From contig NZ_JABTYH010000038.1 of NCBI RefSeq assembly GCF_013314975.1, positions 1 to 43,299 on the forward strand: a DNA stretch of 43,299 nucleotides. Reading direction: 5' to 3'. The notes under the pieces were generated by a model. That model did no database searches. It was not told the DNA's origin and saw only the letters and a list, made by a program, of their open reading frames with translations. This stretch comes from Pseudarthrobacter oxydans. GTDB lineage: Bacteria > Actinomycetota > Actinomycetes > Actinomycetales > Micrococcaceae. The position numbers and the translations under genes are program-made. Of the stretch, positions 9,401-17,797 are shown in pieces (the first letter of the stretch is position 1; each line of letters starts with the position of its first letter).

Positions 9401-11036
9401 GCCCGAGTTCACCGTCCTGGACATGAACGGCATCAAGGTTGCCGTCATCGGCACGGTCACCCAGGAAGTACCCGCCCTGGTGACCCCCGCCGGCATCGCC
9501 GACCTTGAGTTCGGCGATCCTGTGGACGCCATCAACCGTGCAGCTGCACGGATCACCGCGGAGAAGCTGGCCGACGTCATCATCGTGGAAAACCACGACG
9601 GCGCCGGTTCGGGAACGGTGGAAGGCTCCACCTTGGAAGAGGAGGTGGCTGCCGGCGGTCCGTTCGCGAAGCTGGTCACCGAAACCTCCGCGGATGTTGA
9701 TGCCATCTTCACCGGCCACACGCACAAGGAGTACGCCTGGGACGCGCCCGTCCCGGGCGCCGAGGGCAAGACCCGCCCGATCGTCCAGACGGGCAATTAC
9801 GGCGAGAACGTGGGGCAGATCCAGCTCACCGTGGACACCGCCACCCGGCAGGTGACCGCGTACAAGGCCGGAAACGTGAAGCGCACCACGGATCCTGCCG
9901 CGGATCTCATCGCAGCCTACCCGCGCGTGGCCGCCGTCGACGCGATCGTCAGGAAGGCACTCGCGGACGCCGCCGTCGTCGGCAACCAGCCCGTTGGTAC
10001 CGTCACGGCGGACATCACCACGGCCTTCACCACGGATGCCGCCGGTGTGGCCAAACGCGATGACCGCGGCAGCGAGTCCACCCTGGGCAACCTGGTGGCA
10101 GATTCCCTGCTCAACTCGCTGCAGCCCGCCGAGCTGGGCGGCGCCGAGATCGGTGTGGTCAATGCCGGCGGTTTGCGGAACGAGCTCTACTACGCCCCGG
10201 ACGGCACCATCACCTATGCCGAGGCCAACGCGGTACTTCCGTTCGTCAACAACCTGTGGACCACGTCCCTGACGGGTGCGCAGTTCAAGACGCTGCTGGA
10301 GCAGCAGTGGCAGACCAACCCGGACGGCACGGTTCCCAGCCGCGCCTACATCCAGCTGGGTCTGTCCAAGAACGTGAACTACACGTACGACGCCGCACGG
10401 CCGGCCGGTGACCGCATCACCTCGGTCCGGGTGAACGGGGCTGCGCTCGATCCGGCAAGGTCCTACCGGGTGGGTACGTTCAGCTTCCTGGCAACCGGGG
10501 GCGACAACTTCCGCGTCTTCACGGAAGGATCCAACACCAAGGACTCGGGGCTGGTGGACCGTGACGCCTGGATCGGCTACCTGCAGGACAGCAGCCCGGT
10601 TTCGCCCGATTTCGCGCGCCGCTCAGTGGCCGTTACCAACACCACCGCCACGGAGGTCAAGCCCGGCGAACAGGTCAGCCTCACGGTCTCCAAACTGGAC
10701 CTGACCTCACTGGGCAGCCCGGTCAACAAGACCCTCACGGCAGTGTTTACGGACACCGCCGGGGTTGTGGCCGAGCTCGGGTCCGTGCCGGTCACGGCCG
10801 GTTCCGCAACGGTCAACCTGCCGGTCCCGTCCGGTGCCGCGGCCGGGCCGGGAACCCTGGTCCTCACCGCCGCGGAATCGGGCACGAGGGTCACGGTGGG
10901 GGTCAAGGTGGCGGCAGCCGATCCTGCCGGGCCGGTGTGCACGGCCCCGGTCAAGCCCGCACGGCCTGCGGACCTGACCGGCCAGCTGAACTACGGCCAG
11001 GCCATGGCTGCCTACCGGGCCTGTCTGCGCGGCTGA
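6483..11036 (+). CDS. Secreted ExeM/NucH nuclease fused to 5'-nucleotidase
   Basis: This 1517-residue exported protein combines DNA degradation and nucleotide dephosphorylation. A signal peptide covers residues 1 to about 30 (cleavage likely after AVA). A lamin-tail domain runs from about 44-180 (VVINEAYLSGG). A Pro/Asp linker follows, then an OB-like NucH region at about 245-470. The endonuclease/exonuclease/phosphatase domain spans about 515-850 (KIASFNVLNYF, TLMEIEN, FLIGDFNAY, ASDHDPVVVG). The metallophosphatase domain is at about 858-1120 (NDFHGR, GNHEFDGG, GHTHKE) and the 5'-nucleotidase C-terminal domain at about 1165-1390, followed by an Ig-like tail. There is no LPXTG or membrane anchor, so it is probably released. 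Likely role: scavenging phosphate and nucleosides from extracellular DNA. Confidence 0.93.
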   Translation: MHHTPWKLALGTALSAGLLAPLAAFPAVADTTAAEVSPAAGTSPVVINEAYLSGGSTGAAYKNRFLELYNSSDAPVRLDGWSVQYRSATGLAAPTTVAPLTGTIAAKGHYLIQGASNGTNGAALPTPDLVAGGLNFSGTSGTIVLAKQPTAVALSTGSQVEPAGVADLLGYGSSNTFETAAAAGPAGTGDARSLNRSGGADSNSNAADFSLSTTISPTPSGSTAPGPDPSPDPTPDPAPVPSSTSIAEIQGTGAQSPLTGSTVTTTGKVTAVFPTGGLNGYYLQTPGTGGDLTATNHAASDGIFVYSPATVASVQAGDHVQVTGAVAEYYGMTQLNVTAAAGLTKLAEAAPEVKATPFTLPAGEAFRESLEGMLLAPQGPLTVTDNYSLNQYGEIGLAGGTTPLVQPTAVAPYGSAGYTATVADNAARGIKLDDGSSTNFLKDPTTKAQVLPYLTTADPVRVGSPATFTTNVVLGYGNNAWKLQPLTHLTDTNKASVQPATFGATRTEAPAAVGGNLKIASFNVLNYFPTTGDTLTGCTYYEDRAGNPITVRGGCDARGAANAENFNRQQDKIVSAISKAGADVVTLMEIENSAQFGKNRDDALAKLVDALNIETPGIWDYVRSPANAPPLSDEDMIRTAFIYKKAVAEPVGESIIHNDTVAFSNARKPLAQVFKPVGGGAGTEFIAIANHFKSKGSAATPEDTDQGQGASNLARTAQAKSLLEFTKSLQQSKGTDKVFLIGDFNAYAKEDPINVFTAEGYVNQDEKARNADGSAKHSYLFGGMVGSLDHILASPAANAVVTGADIWNINSVESVALEYSRYNNNVTNYYAPDQFRASDHDPVVVGLDLQSAPAAVDLNFLGINDFHGRIDTNTVLFAGTIEKLRAAAAPGATAFLSAGDNIGASLFASAVAKDQPTIDIMNALDLRASAVGNHEFDGGWADLQDRVIAGGTNARFPYLGANVYRKGTTEPALPEFTVLDMNGIKVAVIGTVTQEVPALVTPAGIADLEFGDPVDAINRAAARITAEKLADVIIVENHDGAGSGTVEGSTLEEEVAAGGPFAKLVTETSADVDAIFTGHTHKEYAWDAPVPGAEGKTRPIVQTGNYGENVGQIQLTVDTATRQVTAYKAGNVKRTTDPAADLIAAYPRVAAVDAIVRKALADAAVVGNQPVGTVTADITTAFTTDAAGVAKRDDRGSESTLGNLVADSLLNSLQPAELGGAEIGVVNAGGLRNELYYAPDGTITYAEANAVLPFVNNLWTTSLTGAQFKTLLEQQWQTNPDGTVPSRAYIQLGLSKNVNYTYDAARPAGDRITSVRVNGAALDPARSYRVGTFSFLATGGDNFRVFTEGSNTKDSGLVDRDAWIGYLQDSSPVSPDFARRSVAVTNTTATEVKPGEQVSLTVSKLDLTSLGSPVNKTLTAVFTDTAGVVAELGSVPVTAGSATVNLPVPSGAAAGPGTLVLTAAESGTRVTVGVKVAAADPAGPVCTAPVKPARPADLTGQLNYGQAMAAYRACLRG

Positions 11037-11074
11037 CGCCCCGTCTGGAAGCGTGAAAGGTCCGGAAAACCACT

Positions 11075-11166
11075 GACGCTCTCTCACCTAAAGCGCCATT
11101 TCCCCACATGCTCTCTCACTCGTGAGAGAGCATGTGGGTTTTAAGCGCATTAAGTGAGAGAGCGTC
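11075..11166. repeat. Nested REP-like palindrome between convergent genes
   Basis: The outer arms 11075-11096 and 11145-11166 are complementary at 20 of 22 positions, with a perfect terminal 13-mer GACGCTCTCTCAC / GTGAGAGAGCGTC. Inside is a perfect 17-bp hairpin, CCCACATGCTCTCTCAC (11103-11119) with its complement at 11122-11138. The core GCTCTCTCAC therefore occurs four times, twice per strand. The element sits between two convergent genes, so it can end transcription both ways. The internal echo of the same core looks like a mobile palindromic repeat rather than a simple terminator. Confidence 0.8.
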
Positions 11167-11174
11167 CCGGGGGT

Positions 11175-13115
11175 TTACAGCCCCAGGATGGCTCGCGCGA
11201 TTTCGTCGGCGTCCCGGAGCGTCCGCTGGCCGCTCCGGTAGGCGGGCTGGCCGGGCTGCACGGCCTCCGCGGCGATGGCTGTCCCCCATTGCGAGGACGA
11301 AAGCTGCAGGCCCAGCACGTAGAGGTTCTCCGTCACGGACCCGTTCGCTGCCAGCGGCCGGTAGGGGTGGGGCACAACATCCAGGCCCGTGGACTGCACG
11401 GGCGCGCCCTCCGCCGTCATCATCAGCCTCGGCCTGACCAGCCCGTCCGCGAGCAGCTGCTCAAGCACCGGCGAATCGTTTGCGGACACCCTGTTGCCCG
11501 GAGCGAGCGCCTCCACCATGGTCCTTGCCGTCACGGGCGGTCCGTCCACCCAGGGGGACGAGGCGGTGAACACAGCGTTCCTGCGGTCCACGCCGAACTT
11601 CGGGTCGGGCCCGACGAAGCTGACAATCCCGGCCCTTGCCAGCGCAGCCAGCTGCTCCGAACGGAGCGCCGGCGGCCCGCTGGCCAGCCCTTCCACAAAG
11701 GACTCGAACCAGCCCCGCAGCCCGGCGACCCATGATTCGTCGGTGATGCCGCCGTCGGCCACTGCTGTTTTCAGGACCGCCCGGCCGCGGTGCAGGGCGC
11801 CGATGGCCATCTTCACCGGATCATCCTCGCCAAGGGCCGAGCGGCGGGCGTCGTCGAGCAGGTATTCGACGACGGCGGCGTCAAGCTGGGTGCGCGACGC
11901 GAAGGAACGCCCCGCCAGCGGCGCGGCCAGCCCGGGAAGGTCGAGCCGGTGCCGCGGGCCCACGTGCACGGCCAGGACGCTCTCGACACTGTCCTCCCAC
12001 TTGGCAGCGCTGTGGGCATGCGGGTGCAGCGCCTCTTCAAGCGCGGTAAGGAAAGCGGCGGTATCGGGAACCGCGCCGGGCTGCGAGCGCACCAGGGTTG
12101 AGTAGTACGCCCAAAGCGTGTCGCGGTGCAGCAGCGGCCAAAGGTCGTGGTCGAAACCCGGCCGGATCCCGGCGGTGCGGAAGCGTTCCAGGGCGGCGTC
12201 AGTGAGGTACCGCAGGGTGACCGAAGCAGGGTAGTAGCCGGCGAGCGCCGCTTTGGCCCGGTAGGGCGTCCCCCGGCGTGAGGCGGCGATGATCAGCGGC
12301 TCCTGGCCGGACGGTTCGTAGTCCAGCTTCCCGCCGTTGCTGACGAACTTCCCGCCGCGGCCCTCGGTGAGCTGGCCCATGGCGTCAAAGAAGTTCAGGC
12401 CCATGCCGCGGACCAGGACGGGCTGGCCGGCGGGAATGGCCGCCCAGTCGACGTCTGCAGGCACCGCGGGCGGCAGGTACCGCAGGCCCAGCTGCTCCGC
12501 CGCGCCCTGCAGTTCCCGTTGTTCCGGGTTCAGCCGGGAAGGGACGTGCCCCAGGGCCAGCACCACGGCGCCGGTGCGAAGCGTCGATCCCCCTGCCAGG
12601 CCGACGTCGAACGTTCCGTCCGCGGCCGGACGCACCGACTCAGCGGACGTTTCATGGAACTGGATGGTGACGCCGTCGGGAGCCTTTTCCGTCAGCTCGT
12701 CCAGTGTGCAGCGGAGGTACCGGCCGTACAGGGCCCGGCTGGGAAAGTCACTGGATCCAAGCACCGCCAGCTCCGCCCGCTCATCCGGGGTGAGGGACGG
12801 CGACGAATGTGCCTGCTGCTCCGCCCGCCACTGGTCAAAGGTGGTCCCGGCGACGGGCGCTGCCAGGGCAGGGTCCTGCGGAACCAGCGTGGGATAGAAG
12901 GACTGCGTGTTCATCAGGTACAGCCGTGACTGCTGCGGCTGCCACACGTGCCCGGGCCCTGCCGGGTAGGGGTCGATGACGTCGATGTGGAGCTGCACGG
13001 CGCCGGTACCGTCCGTGGCAAGGGCAGCCGCGTGCGCGAGCAGGCGTTCCAGAACGCTGGTGCCCCGGGGACCTGCACCGATGATGGAGGTCCGGATGCT
13101 CTGCGTTTTTTCCAC
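11175..13115 (-). CDS. FAD/NAD(P)-binding protein (NAD_binding_9 type)
   Basis: This 646-residue cytosolic flavoprotein has a clear N-terminal dinucleotide-binding motif, SIIGAGPRGTSVLE, at about residues 10-23. It continues with the pattern of this family: an acidic end of strand two (DVIDPYPAGPGHVW), LYLMNTQS, and a second motif LVRGMGLNFFDAMGQL. The C-terminal part (QSTGLDVVPHPYRPL, NLYVLGLQLSSSQWGT) closes the FAD site. The substrate is unknown. GTG 13115 is the best start because TACGCT lies 7 nt upstream, a leaderless arrangement; the only longer start is TTG at 13181. It is divergent from the peptidase gene with a 65-nt gap. Confidence 0.85.
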   Translation of the reverse strand: MEKTQSIRTSIIGAGPRGTSVLERLLAHAAALATDGTGAVQLHIDVIDPYPAGPGHVWQPQQSRLYLMNTQSFYPTLVPQDPALAAPVAGTTFDQWRAEQQAHSSPSLTPDERAELAVLGSSDFPSRALYGRYLRCTLDELTEKAPDGVTIQFHETSAESVRPAADGTFDVGLAGGSTLRTGAVVLALGHVPSRLNPEQRELQGAAEQLGLRYLPPAVPADVDWAAIPAGQPVLVRGMGLNFFDAMGQLTEGRGGKFVSNGGKLDYEPSGQEPLIIAASRRGTPYRAKAALAGYYPASVTLRYLTDAALERFRTAGIRPGFDHDLWPLLHRDTLWAYYSTLVRSQPGAVPDTAAFLTALEEALHPHAHSAAKWEDSVESVLAVHVGPRHRLDLPGLAAPLAGRSFASRTQLDAAVVEYLLDDARRSALGEDDPVKMAIGALHRGRAVLKTAVADGGITDESWVAGLRGWFESFVEGLASGPPALRSEQLAALARAGIVSFVGPDPKFGVDRRNAVFTASSPWVDGPPVTARTMVEALAPGNRVSANDSPVLEQLLADGLVRPRLMMTAEGAPVQSTGLDVVPHPYRPLAANGSVTENLYVLGLQLSSSQWGTAIAAEAVQPGQPAYRSGQRTLRDADEIARAILGL

Positions 13116-13122
13116 GGCATCC

Positions 13123-13128
13123 AGCGTA
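13123..13128 (-). promoter_or_regulatory. -10-like TACGCT, leaderless start of the flavoprotein gene
   Basis: TACGCT (minus strand) fits TANNNT and ends 7 nt before GTG 13115, so the transcript would begin at or next to the start codon. Confidence 0.45.
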
Positions 13129-13180
13129 CGGGCTGAACGCGTGACTTGCCCGCCGGCAGCTAAGTTGTTTGGATGGCCCA

Positions 13181-15379
13181 ATGACCACCACTGCAGCTGA
13201 CTCAGCGCCCGAGCCCGTCGACGAGAACGTCTGGCTGGAGGAGATCTACGGCGAAGAGCAGCTTGCCTGGGTCAAGGAACAGAACTCGCGCACCGAAGAC
13301 CTCCTGGAGGACGCGGACTACGCCGGCCTGGAAGGAAGCATCCTGGAGGTGCTGGACTCCACGGACCGGATCGCCATGGTGGGCAAGCGCGGGGACTGGT
13401 ACTACAACTTCTGGAAGGACCGCCACAACCCCAAGGGCCTGTGGCGGCGCACAACGTGGGAGAGCTACTGCACGGATTCCCCGGAATGGGACGTGCTGCT
13501 CGACGTCGATGAGCTGGCTGCGGCGGAGGGCCAGGAGTGGGTTTTCCACGGCGCTACATTCCTGCGCCCCGGTGCCGGGGAGCCCTACCGGCTGGCGCTG
13601 CTGGCGCTCTCACCGGATGGCGGCGACGCGAACAGGTACCGGGAGTTCGACGTGGAGAGCCGGTCCTTCGTGGATCCGGCCCGGGGCGGTTTTGACCTGC
13701 CGACGGCGAAGGGCAACGTTTCGTGGCTGGACGCGGACACGCTGCTGGTCGCCTCCACCGCGGACGGGCTGCCGAAGACTGCTTCGTCCTACGCCCGCAC
13801 GGCGGTCACCCTGAAGCGCGGCGCTGAGCTGGCCGGCGCGCCCCTGCTGTTCGAGGTCCCCGAGCACCACATGATGGCAGTGGTGGCGCACGACTCCACG
13901 CCCGGATTCGAGCGGACCTTCGCCGTTGACTACATCGACTTCTTCAACCGCAGGAACCTGGTGCTGCGGGACGGTGAATGGATGCAGATCGACGTGCCCA
14001 CCGACGTAAACGTCAGCGCGCACCGGGAATGGCTCCTGTTCCGGCCCCAGCAGGACTGGGCAATCGACGGAACCACCTACCCGGCCGGTTCACTGCTTGC
14101 CTGCGGGTTCGAGGACTACCTCGCCGGCGCACGGGAGCTGGCGGTGCTGTTCGCGCCCGACGCCCGCACGTCGCTGCAGTCCTGGAGCTGGACCCGGAAC
14201 TTCCTGCTGCTCAACCTCCTCAAGGATGTTTCGTCCGAAATCCGGGTCCTTGATCCTTCCCGCCCGTCTGACGGTCCGGGTGGCGCCTGGGCCGCCACGC
14301 TCCTCGACGCCTGCCCGCCCCTGCACGATGTCAACGCCTACGCTGTCGACGATGAAGACGCGGAAGCGTCCGACGGCGGTGCGGGTGACGACTTCTGGCT
14401 CGTCGCCACCGGGTTCACCACTCCCACCACGCTGATGCGCGGCACCCTGGAGCGGACCTCAGACGGAACGCCCGGCGTGGTGAGCCGGCACGCCGTGGTG
14501 AAGGCGTCGCCGTCGTTCTTTGCAGACGCCGATTACGAAGTGCAGCAGCATTTTGCCGTGTCCGAGGACGGCACCCGCGTTCCCTATTTCCAGGTGGCCC
14601 CGCGGAACCTGGCGCTGGACGGGCAGAATCCCACGCAGCTTTCCGGCTACGGCGGGTTTGAGGTGTCCCGCACGCCGGCTTACAGCGGCACGGTGGGCAG
14701 GGCGTGGCTGGAGCGCCGCACCTCGCTGTCTGCCGGTGCTGACGGGGATGCTCCCCACTCCCGCGGCGGCGTCTACGTGGTGGCGAACATCCGCGGCGGC
14801 GGCGAGTACGGGCCGGCGTGGCACCGCGCAGCCCTCCAGGAGAACCGGCACAAGGCCTACCAGGACTTCGCCGCCGTCGCCCGGGACCTCATCTCCCGCG
14901 GGGTCACCTCCCGCGAACGGCTGGGCTGCGTGGGCGGCTCCAACGGCGGGCTGCTGGTGGGCAACATGCTCACCCTTTACCCGGAACTGTTCGGCGCCGT
15001 GTCCTGCGGGGTGCCGCTGCTGGACATGCGCCGCTACACCAGGCTTTCCGCCGGCCACTCATGGATTGCCGAGTACGGCGACCCGGACGTCCCCGAACAG
15101 TGGGAATACATCAGGACTTTCTCCCCCTACCACCTGCTCAAGGACGGGGTGGAATACCCGGAAACGTTCATCTGGACCGCAACCTCCGATGACCGGGTTG
15201 GTCCGGTCCAGGCGCGCAAGATGGCCGCCCGGATGCTGGCCATGGGCATTCCGAATGTCTGGTTCCATGAGGCGCTGGAGGGCGGGCATGCCGGAGCATC
15301 AGACAACCGGCAGGCGGCGGCACTGCAGGCACGGAGCCAGCACTTCCTGTGGAAGGCCCTGGCAGGCGGACTGGCGTAG
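13181..15379 (+). CDS. S9A prolyl oligopeptidase family serine peptidase
   Basis: This 732-residue protein follows the prolyl oligopeptidase plan. A beta-propeller of about residues 70-450 precedes the alpha/beta hydrolase domain. The catalytic Ser587 is in GGSNGG, the Asp is 670 or 671 in TSDDRVG, and His703 is in EGGHAG. NIRGGGEYGPAWH and the RLSAGHSWIAEYGDP block are family hallmarks. There is no signal peptide, so it is cytosolic and probably trims short proline-containing peptides. ATG 13181 is chosen over a TTG four codons upstream. The GNAT gene starts 2 nt after its stop. Confidence 0.94.
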   Translation: MTTTAADSAPEPVDENVWLEEIYGEEQLAWVKEQNSRTEDLLEDADYAGLEGSILEVLDSTDRIAMVGKRGDWYYNFWKDRHNPKGLWRRTTWESYCTDSPEWDVLLDVDELAAAEGQEWVFHGATFLRPGAGEPYRLALLALSPDGGDANRYREFDVESRSFVDPARGGFDLPTAKGNVSWLDADTLLVASTADGLPKTASSYARTAVTLKRGAELAGAPLLFEVPEHHMMAVVAHDSTPGFERTFAVDYIDFFNRRNLVLRDGEWMQIDVPTDVNVSAHREWLLFRPQQDWAIDGTTYPAGSLLACGFEDYLAGARELAVLFAPDARTSLQSWSWTRNFLLLNLLKDVSSEIRVLDPSRPSDGPGGAWAATLLDACPPLHDVNAYAVDDEDAEASDGGAGDDFWLVATGFTTPTTLMRGTLERTSDGTPGVVSRHAVVKASPSFFADADYEVQQHFAVSEDGTRVPYFQVAPRNLALDGQNPTQLSGYGGFEVSRTPAYSGTVGRAWLERRTSLSAGADGDAPHSRGGVYVVANIRGGGEYGPAWHRAALQENRHKAYQDFAAVARDLISRGVTSRERLGCVGGSNGGLLVGNMLTLYPELFGAVSCGVPLLDMRRYTRLSAGHSWIAEYGDPDVPEQWEYIRTFSPYHLLKDGVEYPETFIWTATSDDRVGPVQARKMAARMLAMGIPNVWFHEALEGGHAGASDNRQAAALQARSQHFLWKALAGGLA

Positions 15380-15381
15380 CG

Positions 15382-15906
15382 GTGGGCCTGGACCTGCGGC
15401 GGGCGGAGCCTGCCAACGTTGAACGGCTGGCGGCGGTCCACGTCCGCTGCTGGCAGGAGACCTACCGCGGGATGCTGTCCGACGGGTTTCTCGACTCCCG
15501 GGTCCCGGCCGACCGGCTGCCTCTCTGGCGGCACCTGCTGGAGTCAGCAGAACCGGGAGTCGTGTGGGTGGCGTCCGACGGCGGAACTTTGGTTGGGTTT
15601 GCGGGCGTCCACCACGTGCCTGCCGGGGATACGACGCATGCTGCCGCGCCGCCGTCGTCAGGGGACCTGGAACTTTGGGGACTGTACCTGTTGGCGTCCC
15701 ACCAGGGGCTTGGCCTGGGACGCCGCCTCCTCGAGGCCGCCCTGGGCACCAGCGCGGCGAGCCTGTGGGTGGCCGCGGACAACGGGCGCGCCATCGGCTT
15801 CTACCGGCACTTCGGCTTCGAACCGGACGGGGCCGCGGACACGATTCCGGACTGGGAACACCTCCGCGAAATCAGGATGGTCCGGGCCGGGCAGCCCCGG
15901 CAGTGA
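15382..15906 (+). CDS. GNAT family N-acetyltransferase
   Basis: This 174-residue acetyltransferase carries the acetyl-CoA binding stretch LYLLASHQGLGLGRRLLEAA (motif A, Q-x-x-G-x-G/A) at about residues 105-125, followed by the AxxFYRHFGFEPDG motif B near the end. The N-terminal part, RRAEPANVERLAAVHVRCWQETYRG, is typical of GNAT alpha-1. GTG 15382 is 2 nt after the peptidase stop, so the two genes are likely co-transcribed; a longer frame inside the peptidase is not needed. The substrate (amine, peptide or small molecule) cannot be told from sequence. Confidence 0.9.
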   Translation: MGLDLRRAEPANVERLAAVHVRCWQETYRGMLSDGFLDSRVPADRLPLWRHLLESAEPGVVWVASDGGTLVGFAGVHHVPAGDTTHAAAPPSSGDLELWGLYLLASHQGLGLGRRLLEAALGTSAASLWVAADNGRAIGFYRHFGFEPDGAADTIPDWEHLREIRMVRAGQPRQ

Positions 15907-15968
15907 CGCGGGCCCCAGGCAGCTGCGGGGTGCTTTGAGGAGTGCTGCGGGCGGGCAGGTGATCCGTT

Positions 15969-15998
15969 TTGCACTGCATGGCCCGTTCTGCGTATCCT
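15969..15998 (+). promoter_or_regulatory. Promoter of tRNA-Ser(GCU)
   Basis: TTGCAC (15969-15974), an 18-nt spacer and TATCCT (15993-15998) precede the tRNA by a short leader. Both boxes fit a housekeeping sigma factor. Confidence 0.6.
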
Positions 15999-16020
15999 TG
16001 GTGGGCTAGGAATAGCAATT

Positions 16021-16108
16021 GGAGACGTGCCAGAGCGGCCGAATGGGCTTCACTGCTAATGAAGTGTGGGGCACAACTCCACCGGGGGTTCAAATCCCCC
16101 CGTCTCCG
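16021..16108 (+). tRNA. tRNA-Ser (anticodon GCU)
   Basis: The 88-nt class II tRNA has acceptor arms GGAGACG (16021-16027) and CGTCTCC (16101-16107), with discriminator G at 16108. The anticodon stem is CTTCA/TGAAG with loop CTGCTAA, giving GCT at 16055-16057. It has a long variable arm and a T-loop TTCAAAT. CCA is not encoded. Confidence 0.97.
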
Positions 16109-16114
16109 CGTTTT

Positions 16115-16142
16115 GGCCCCGGTCCTGGACCGGGGCCTTTTT
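16115..16142 (+). terminator. Rho-independent terminator of tRNA-Ser(GCU)
   Basis: A 9-bp perfect stem GGCCCCGGT / ACCGGGGCC around a CCTGG loop is followed by five T residues. Confidence 0.92.
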
Positions 16143-16148
16143 GCGTTT

Positions 16149-16200
16149 CCGGGCTCTTTGGGATCCCGGGCCTTTGGGCACCCGGGCCTTTGGACCCGGG
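16149..16200. repeat. Short 16-bp tandem repeat, about three units
   Basis: CCCGGGCCTTTGG occurs at 16165-16177 and 16181-16193, and a variant CCGGGCTCTTTGG at 16149-16161. The start-to-start distance is 16 nt each time. A further CCCGGG lies at 16195-16200. It lies just after the tRNA terminator. No function is evident. Confidence 0.6.
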
Positions 16201-16276
16201 ATTTAATGTCCGGTTCCTGCGTCCGGGGTGCGGACACCGGGGGCCCGGCACGTTCTGCCGGTGGCAGGATGAACGG

Positions 16277-17710
16277 ATGGCAGCAAGCAACGCGGTGGAT
16301 GGGACACCCGGGACCGCCCAGGCATGGAGTCCCCGCCTGGCCCTCCTGGTGGCCGCCACCTTCTTTATGGAATTCCTCGACGGCACCGTCCTCACAACGG
16401 CCATCCCCAATATCGCTGCCGACTTCCGGGTGCCGGCTCCGGACGTCAACATCACCATGACGGCGTACCTGCTGACCGTGGCCATGGGCATTCCGCTCAG
16501 CGGCTGGCTGGCGGAACGGTTCGGTGCCCGCCGGATCTTTTGCCTTGCCATTGCCATCTTCACCATCGCATCACTGGCGTGTTCGCTGAGCCAGGACCTC
16601 GCCGCCCTCACCCTCAGCAGGATCGCCCAAGGTTTCGGGGGCGCCATGATGGTTCCCGTCGGAACCCTCGTGGTCCTTCGCGGGACGCCCAAGGCCGAAC
16701 TGCTGCGCGCCACCGCATTCCTGGTGTGGCCCGGACTGCTGGCGCCCGTCCTGGCTCCGCTGGTTGGCGGGGCGCTGACGACATACCTGTCCTGGCACTG
16801 GATTTTCCTGATCAACCTTCCCCTGGGTGCGGCCGCATTCCTGGCGGCTCTCCGGCTGGTGCCCGCAGGAGCGGGCGATGGCGGGCGGCGGCTGGACTGG
16901 CTGGGGCTGGCCCTCACCACGCTCGGCGTGGGGGCACTGGTAGTGGGCCTTGAACTGGCGAGCACGCATCCGGACGCTCCCTGGGCTGCCTTGAGTGCCG
17001 GATCAGGAGCGGCTGCCCTGGCGTGCGCCGTGCTCTGGATGCGCAGGGCCCGCAATCCGCTCTTTGACCTGGGGGTTTTCAGCACCCGAACATTCAGGGC
17101 GATGGCCACCGGTGGGTTCGCCTACCGGCTGACCATCAGTTCCGTTCCCTTCCTGCTGCCGCTGATGTTCCAGGCCGGGTTCGGCTGGTCCCCCCTGCAC
17201 GCCGGTGCCATGGTGGCTGCGGTCTTTATCGGCAACATCGGCATCAAGCCGGCCACGACTCCCCTGATCCGGCGTTTTGGCTTCAAGGCCATGCTCGTGT
17301 TTGCCTCGTTGGCTTCTGCAGCGACCTTCGCCCTCTGCGCCCTGCTGACGGCGGACACCCCTGAGCCGTTGACCTTTGCGCTGCTGGTCTGCAGCGGGGC
17401 CTTCCGCTCCATCGGTTTCTCCGCCTACGCCTCGGTCCAGTACGCGGACATCGCCCCTGCGCAGCTCACCTCGGCGAACGTCGTCTCAGCAACACTGGTG
17501 CAGCTCGCCGCTACCGCCGGCATCGCCGTTGGAGCCCTGCTCATCCGGCTGTTCGACGGACTCGGCACTTTCCCGTCCGACGCCGCCGGCCCCTTCCGCG
17601 GAGCATTCCTCGCGATGGCGGTGCTGATGCTGGCGAGCACCGCGGACAGCCTGTTCCTGCCGCGGCACGCCGGCGCAGAAGTCAGCCAGCGCAGAGCCCA
17701 ACAGGTTTGA
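16277..17710 (+). CDS. MFS exporter, DHA2 (EmrB/QacA) type
   Basis: This 477-residue inner-membrane protein has about 13-14 hydrophobic helices and the drug:H+ antiporter signatures. These are FMEFLDGTVLTTAIPNIA in helix 1 (motif D1-like LDGTVVNVALP) and GWLAERFGARR between helices 2 and 3 (motif A). The helix-4/5 region (ARIAQGFGGAMMVPVG-like) also fits. It most likely expels toxic compounds; the substrate is not predictable. ATG 16277 follows AGGA. A longer open frame runs back through the tRNA and is rejected. There is no regulator next to it. It converges with the helicase gene over an 87-nt gap. Confidence 0.93.
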   Translation: MAASNAVDGTPGTAQAWSPRLALLVAATFFMEFLDGTVLTTAIPNIAADFRVPAPDVNITMTAYLLTVAMGIPLSGWLAERFGARRIFCLAIAIFTIASLACSLSQDLAALTLSRIAQGFGGAMMVPVGTLVVLRGTPKAELLRATAFLVWPGLLAPVLAPLVGGALTTYLSWHWIFLINLPLGAAAFLAALRLVPAGAGDGGRRLDWLGLALTTLGVGALVVGLELASTHPDAPWAALSAGSGAAALACAVLWMRRARNPLFDLGVFSTRTFRAMATGGFAYRLTISSVPFLLPLMFQAGFGWSPLHAGAMVAAVFIGNIGIKPATTPLIRRFGFKAMLVFASLASAATFALCALLTADTPEPLTFALLVCSGAFRSIGFSAYASVQYADIAPAQLTSANVVSATLVQLAATAGIAVGALLIRLFDGLGTFPSDAAGPFRGAFLAMAVLMLASTADSLFLPRHAGAEVSQRRAQQV

Positions 17711-17797
17711 ACCAGCCCTGCCTTGGCCGGTGTGCGTCACAGCGGCCCACGGGTGGTCCGGTCCGGCGTCAGCCCGCTGGACCAGGCATCCCCCGCG

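Noticed and set aside
13169..13181. Earlier TTG start for the prolyl oligopeptidase
   Set aside because: The four extra residues (MDGP) have no ribosome site or conservation argument, and ATG 13181 is a normal start.
16019..16276. N-terminal extension of the MFS protein
   Set aside because: It would read through tRNA-Ser(GCU) and its terminator. ATG 16277 has a ribosome site and gives the right N-terminus.
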